Part shown: positions 62,265-64,000 of the stretch, one piece after another
Numbering within the stretch: position 1 is the stretch's first letter
How the letters are laid out: each line of letters starts with the position of its first letter
From: Candidatus Enterousia intestinigallinarum
Lineage (GTDB): Bacteria; Pseudomonadota; Alphaproteobacteria; Rs-D84
Length of the DNA: 64,000 nt
Reading direction: 5' to 3'
Assembly: GCA_944407095.1 (NCBI GenBank)
Contig: OX097180.1
Coordinates: 930,001 to 994,000 of the forward strand
Position numbers and translations under genes: made by a program
The notes under the pieces: model-generated
Seen by the model: the letters and a program-made list of their open reading frames with translations, nothing else
What the model was told of the DNA's origin: nothing
The model's database searches: none

Positions 62265-63725
62265 ATGAAACTAGGCAAACATATTTTCGGCGTCGGCGTT
62301 ATGACCGGTATCAGCCGCGTATTTGGGTTCTTGCGCGATTTGTTGATTGCGCACGTGTTTGGGGCGGGGCGTCTGTCGGACGTATTCCTGGCTGCGTTCA
62401 AGTTACCGAATCTGTTCCGCGACCTGTTGGGCGAAGGCGCATTGTCGTCCATATTTATCCCGATGTACACAGACAGGAACAAAGACGAAAACTTTGCCAA
62501 GAACGTTTTTTCTTGGCTGATGGTTGTGTTGCTGTTTATAACATTGCTGTTTGAAATATTTATGCCGCTGGTTGTGTGGATTCTGGCACCGGGATTTGCC
62601 GATGATCCGGGAAAGATGCAACTGACCGTTGTTATTTCGCGGATAATGTTCTGGTATGTTATATTTATATGCGCATCGGCGTTTTTGTCGGCAATATTGA
62701 ACGCGTTTTCCAGGTTTTTACTGGTTGCATTTATGCCGGTGCTGTTGAACATAATGCTGATAGGGGCACTGCTGTTGGCGGCGTGGTTTGCCCCTGAAAC
62801 AATATTGTACATTATGGCGTTCACGGTTGTTTTGTCTGGTATTGTGCAGTTTGCGATTCTGTGGTCGCGTATTCGCCGGCATCATTTTGGATTGCGACTG
62901 GTGCGGCCGCGGTGGACGCCCGCGATTAAAAGTATGTTCAAGCGGCTGGGAATCAGTATTATTGGCAACGGGTTTTATCAGATAACTATAATAGTCGGTA
63001 CGCTGGTCGCCAGTTTCCAGAACGGTGCGGTATCGTGGCTGTATTATTCCGACCGTATTATCCAGTTGCCGTTTGCGCTGATTGGATTGGCGGTGGGGAC
63101 TGTGCTGATGTCGTCGATTTCAAATGCGCTGGCCGAAAAAAATATGCGCAGTGTGTATATTCAGCAAAATTCATCTATGCGTCAATCGATGATGCTGATT
63201 ATGCCGTGCGTGGTGGGATTGTTTGTATTGGCTGAACCGATTATACGATATCTGTTTGAATATGGTGCGTGGACGCCGGAATCAACCCACGCAGTGGCAA
63301 TGGCGATAATGATTCAGGTTTTGGTTCTGCCAGCGATGATGATAAGCCAGATTTACAGCAAAACCCTGTATGCGTCCCAGGATGTCCGTACACCGGTAAA
63401 AACCAGTATAGTATCATTGGCTGTGGCGGCATTGATTTACGTATCCGCGTTCCACTTTATTGGCTATTTGGCGATACCGGTCGGCATAGTGGTCAGTGGA
63501 TATTTGAAAAACTGGCTGTTGCGTCGTGCGTGCCGGCGTCGTGAACTGATACGTACCGATGTTCGTACGCGTCGTGCTATTTTGGCATTTGGTGCATTGG
63601 CCGTGCTTATGGGGGCGGGGCTGTGGTTCGTGCCGATTACCAGCATATGGATACTGTTTTTGGCGATTGGCGGATTTGCAATTATATACCTGCCGATTGC
63701 ATATCAGTTGGACAGAAAAATATAG
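62265..63725 (+). CDS. murJ: Lipid II flippase MurJ
   Basis: MurJ moves lipid II across the inner membrane for peptidoglycan synthesis. The 486 residues are almost all in about 13-14 helices of the MOP/MVF superfamily. N-terminal ISRVFGFLRDLLIAHVFGAG and KLPNLFRDLLGEGALSSIFIPMY hold the conserved arginines, and LPFALIGLAVGTVLMSSISNAL, PIIRYLFEYGAWT and YSKTLYASQDVRTPVKTS are further signatures. ATG 62265 is chosen over the frame's upstream codon at 62247 because the -10 sits between them. Confidence 0.96.
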   Translation: MKLGKHIFGVGVMTGISRVFGFLRDLLIAHVFGAGRLSDVFLAAFKLPNLFRDLLGEGALSSIFIPMYTDRNKDENFAKNVFSWLMVVLLFITLLFEIFMPLVVWILAPGFADDPGKMQLTVVISRIMFWYVIFICASAFLSAILNAFSRFLLVAFMPVLLNIMLIGALLLAAWFAPETILYIMAFTVVLSGIVQFAILWSRIRRHHFGLRLVRPRWTPAIKSMFKRLGISIIGNGFYQITIIVGTLVASFQNGAVSWLYYSDRIIQLPFALIGLAVGTVLMSSISNALAEKNMRSVYIQQNSSMRQSMMLIMPCVVGLFVLAEPIIRYLFEYGAWTPESTHAVAMAIMIQVLVLPAMMISQIYSKTLYASQDVRTPVKTSIVSLAVAALIYVSAFHFIGYLAIPVGIVVSGYLKNWLLRRACRRRELIRTDVRTRRAILAFGALAVLMGAGLWFVPITSIWILFLAIGGFAIIYLPIAYQLDRKI

Positions 63726-63797
63726 TCAAAATAAAGTTGAAAGCGGACTTTTTATATGATAAAATTTAATCATAAAAGAATGTAAGGAGTCCCACTA

Positions 63798-64000
63798 ATG
63801 AAAAAAGTATTATCTTTGGCGGTATTGACGGCGGTGCTGGCCGGCTGTACGGATTTAAGCACCACGGATACCAGCACTATGAACGGATATGGTGCCGATG
63901 GCTTTGGTGAAGAAACATTGGTTACCACCGATGAATCATTGAACAATACATATCTGTTGGCGCCAGCCCCGAAATATTATGTCGGCAGCGCGTACAAAGT
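63798..64000 (+). CDS. RlpA-like lipoprotein, 5' part only
   Basis: The window ends inside this gene, with 67 codons visible. It has a lipoprotein signal (MKKVLSLAVLTAVLAGC, Cys at 17), a Ser/Thr/Asp-rich linker, then APAPKYYVGSAYKV. The YxVGxxYxV pattern is the conserved start of RlpA, a septal lytic transglycosylase/double-psi barrel lipoprotein. The catalytic residues lie beyond the window. TAAGGAGTCCC is the ribosome site. Confidence 0.72.
   Translation, partial: MKKVLSLAVLTAVLAGCTDLSTTDTSTMNGYGADGFGEETLVTTDESLNNTYLLAPAPKYYVGSAYK

Noticed and set aside
62219-62824. 202-codon N-terminal extension of BamD
   Set aside because: It is antisense to murJ, and the lipoprotein signal peptide begins at ATG 62218.

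Overview
The window reads as a chromosome segment of a small-genome alphaproteobacterium, probably an uncultured host- or gut-associated lineage near the Rickettsiales-like groups. The evidence is a dense set of alphaproteobacterial housekeeping genes (rph, rne/rng, recG, fabI, ligA, comM, lepB-rnc-secG, groESL, tilS-ftsH, prmC, htpX, bamD, murJ), HTH proteins that match the DNA-binding half of alphaproteobacterial S24 repressors, many outer-membrane barrels, and short intergenic gaps with frequent gene overlaps. TGA is used as a stop, so the code is standard. The lineage is inferred from gene content; no rRNA is present to settle it.

Layout. 1-330: the 3' part of tRNA-Ala, tRNA-His, and a second copy of the tRNA-His 3' end. 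331-13358: rph, a YbhN-like membrane protein, RNase E/G, recG, an M48 protease with TPRs, ackA, a 749-residue orphan protein, an MFS permease and a two-TM orphan. 13432-16855: tRNA-Lys, ugd, TatD, TcdA, a DUF378 protein. 17011-26390: a surface-polysaccharide block, made of a serine recombinase, a 38-codon leader ORF, a RgpF-like transferase, a membrane-anchored orphan, an MsbA-type ABC exporter and a 1680-residue multi-domain glycosyltransferase. It is AT-rich towards its end and is followed by about 550 bp with no gene. 26978-30459: tRNA-Asn, fabI, a small HTH protein, ligA. 30560-35924: a structured leader RNA with a secreted Cys-rich protein, a surface lipoprotein, an OMP, a class A PBP, a second OMP. 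35956-43796: comM, lepB-rnc-secG, two membrane-associated proteins of unknown role, and a cluster of a hydrolase lipoprotein, GNAT, methyltransferase and YcgN-like protein. 43877-53452: a second copy of the structured leader RNA in front of an HTH gene, groESL, HIT, DUF167, LOG, tilS-ftsH-MBL, prmC, an M23 peptidase and a DNA alkyltransferase. 53573-61428: an accessory region with a third HTH protein, four Cys-rich secreted proteins, a truncated reverse transcriptase of the diversity-generating-retroelement type, a duplicated tRNA-Arg 3' end, tdk, htpX, an OMP, an M23 peptidase, Smr and a nucleotidyltransferase. 61454-64000: bamD, murJ and the start of an RlpA-like lipoprotein.

How it fits together. 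Much of the coding capacity serves the envelope: peptidoglycan (class A PBP, MurJ, two M23 peptidases, RlpA), outer membrane (BamD, four barrels, the BepA-like M48 protease), secretion (LepB, SecG, FtsH, HtpX) and a surface glycan whose expression may be controlled by the recombinase beside it. The most novel signal is a pair of about 200-nt 5' leaders (30601-30798 and 43895-44060). They share a promoter-to-block spacing, a conserved core, compensatory base changes in stems and a terminator-antiterminator layout, yet precede unrelated genes. Other unusual features are heptanucleotide tandem repeats that begin on the last base of TAG stop codons, promoters placed so that several genes should give leaderless mRNAs, and scars of elements integrated at tRNA 3' ends.
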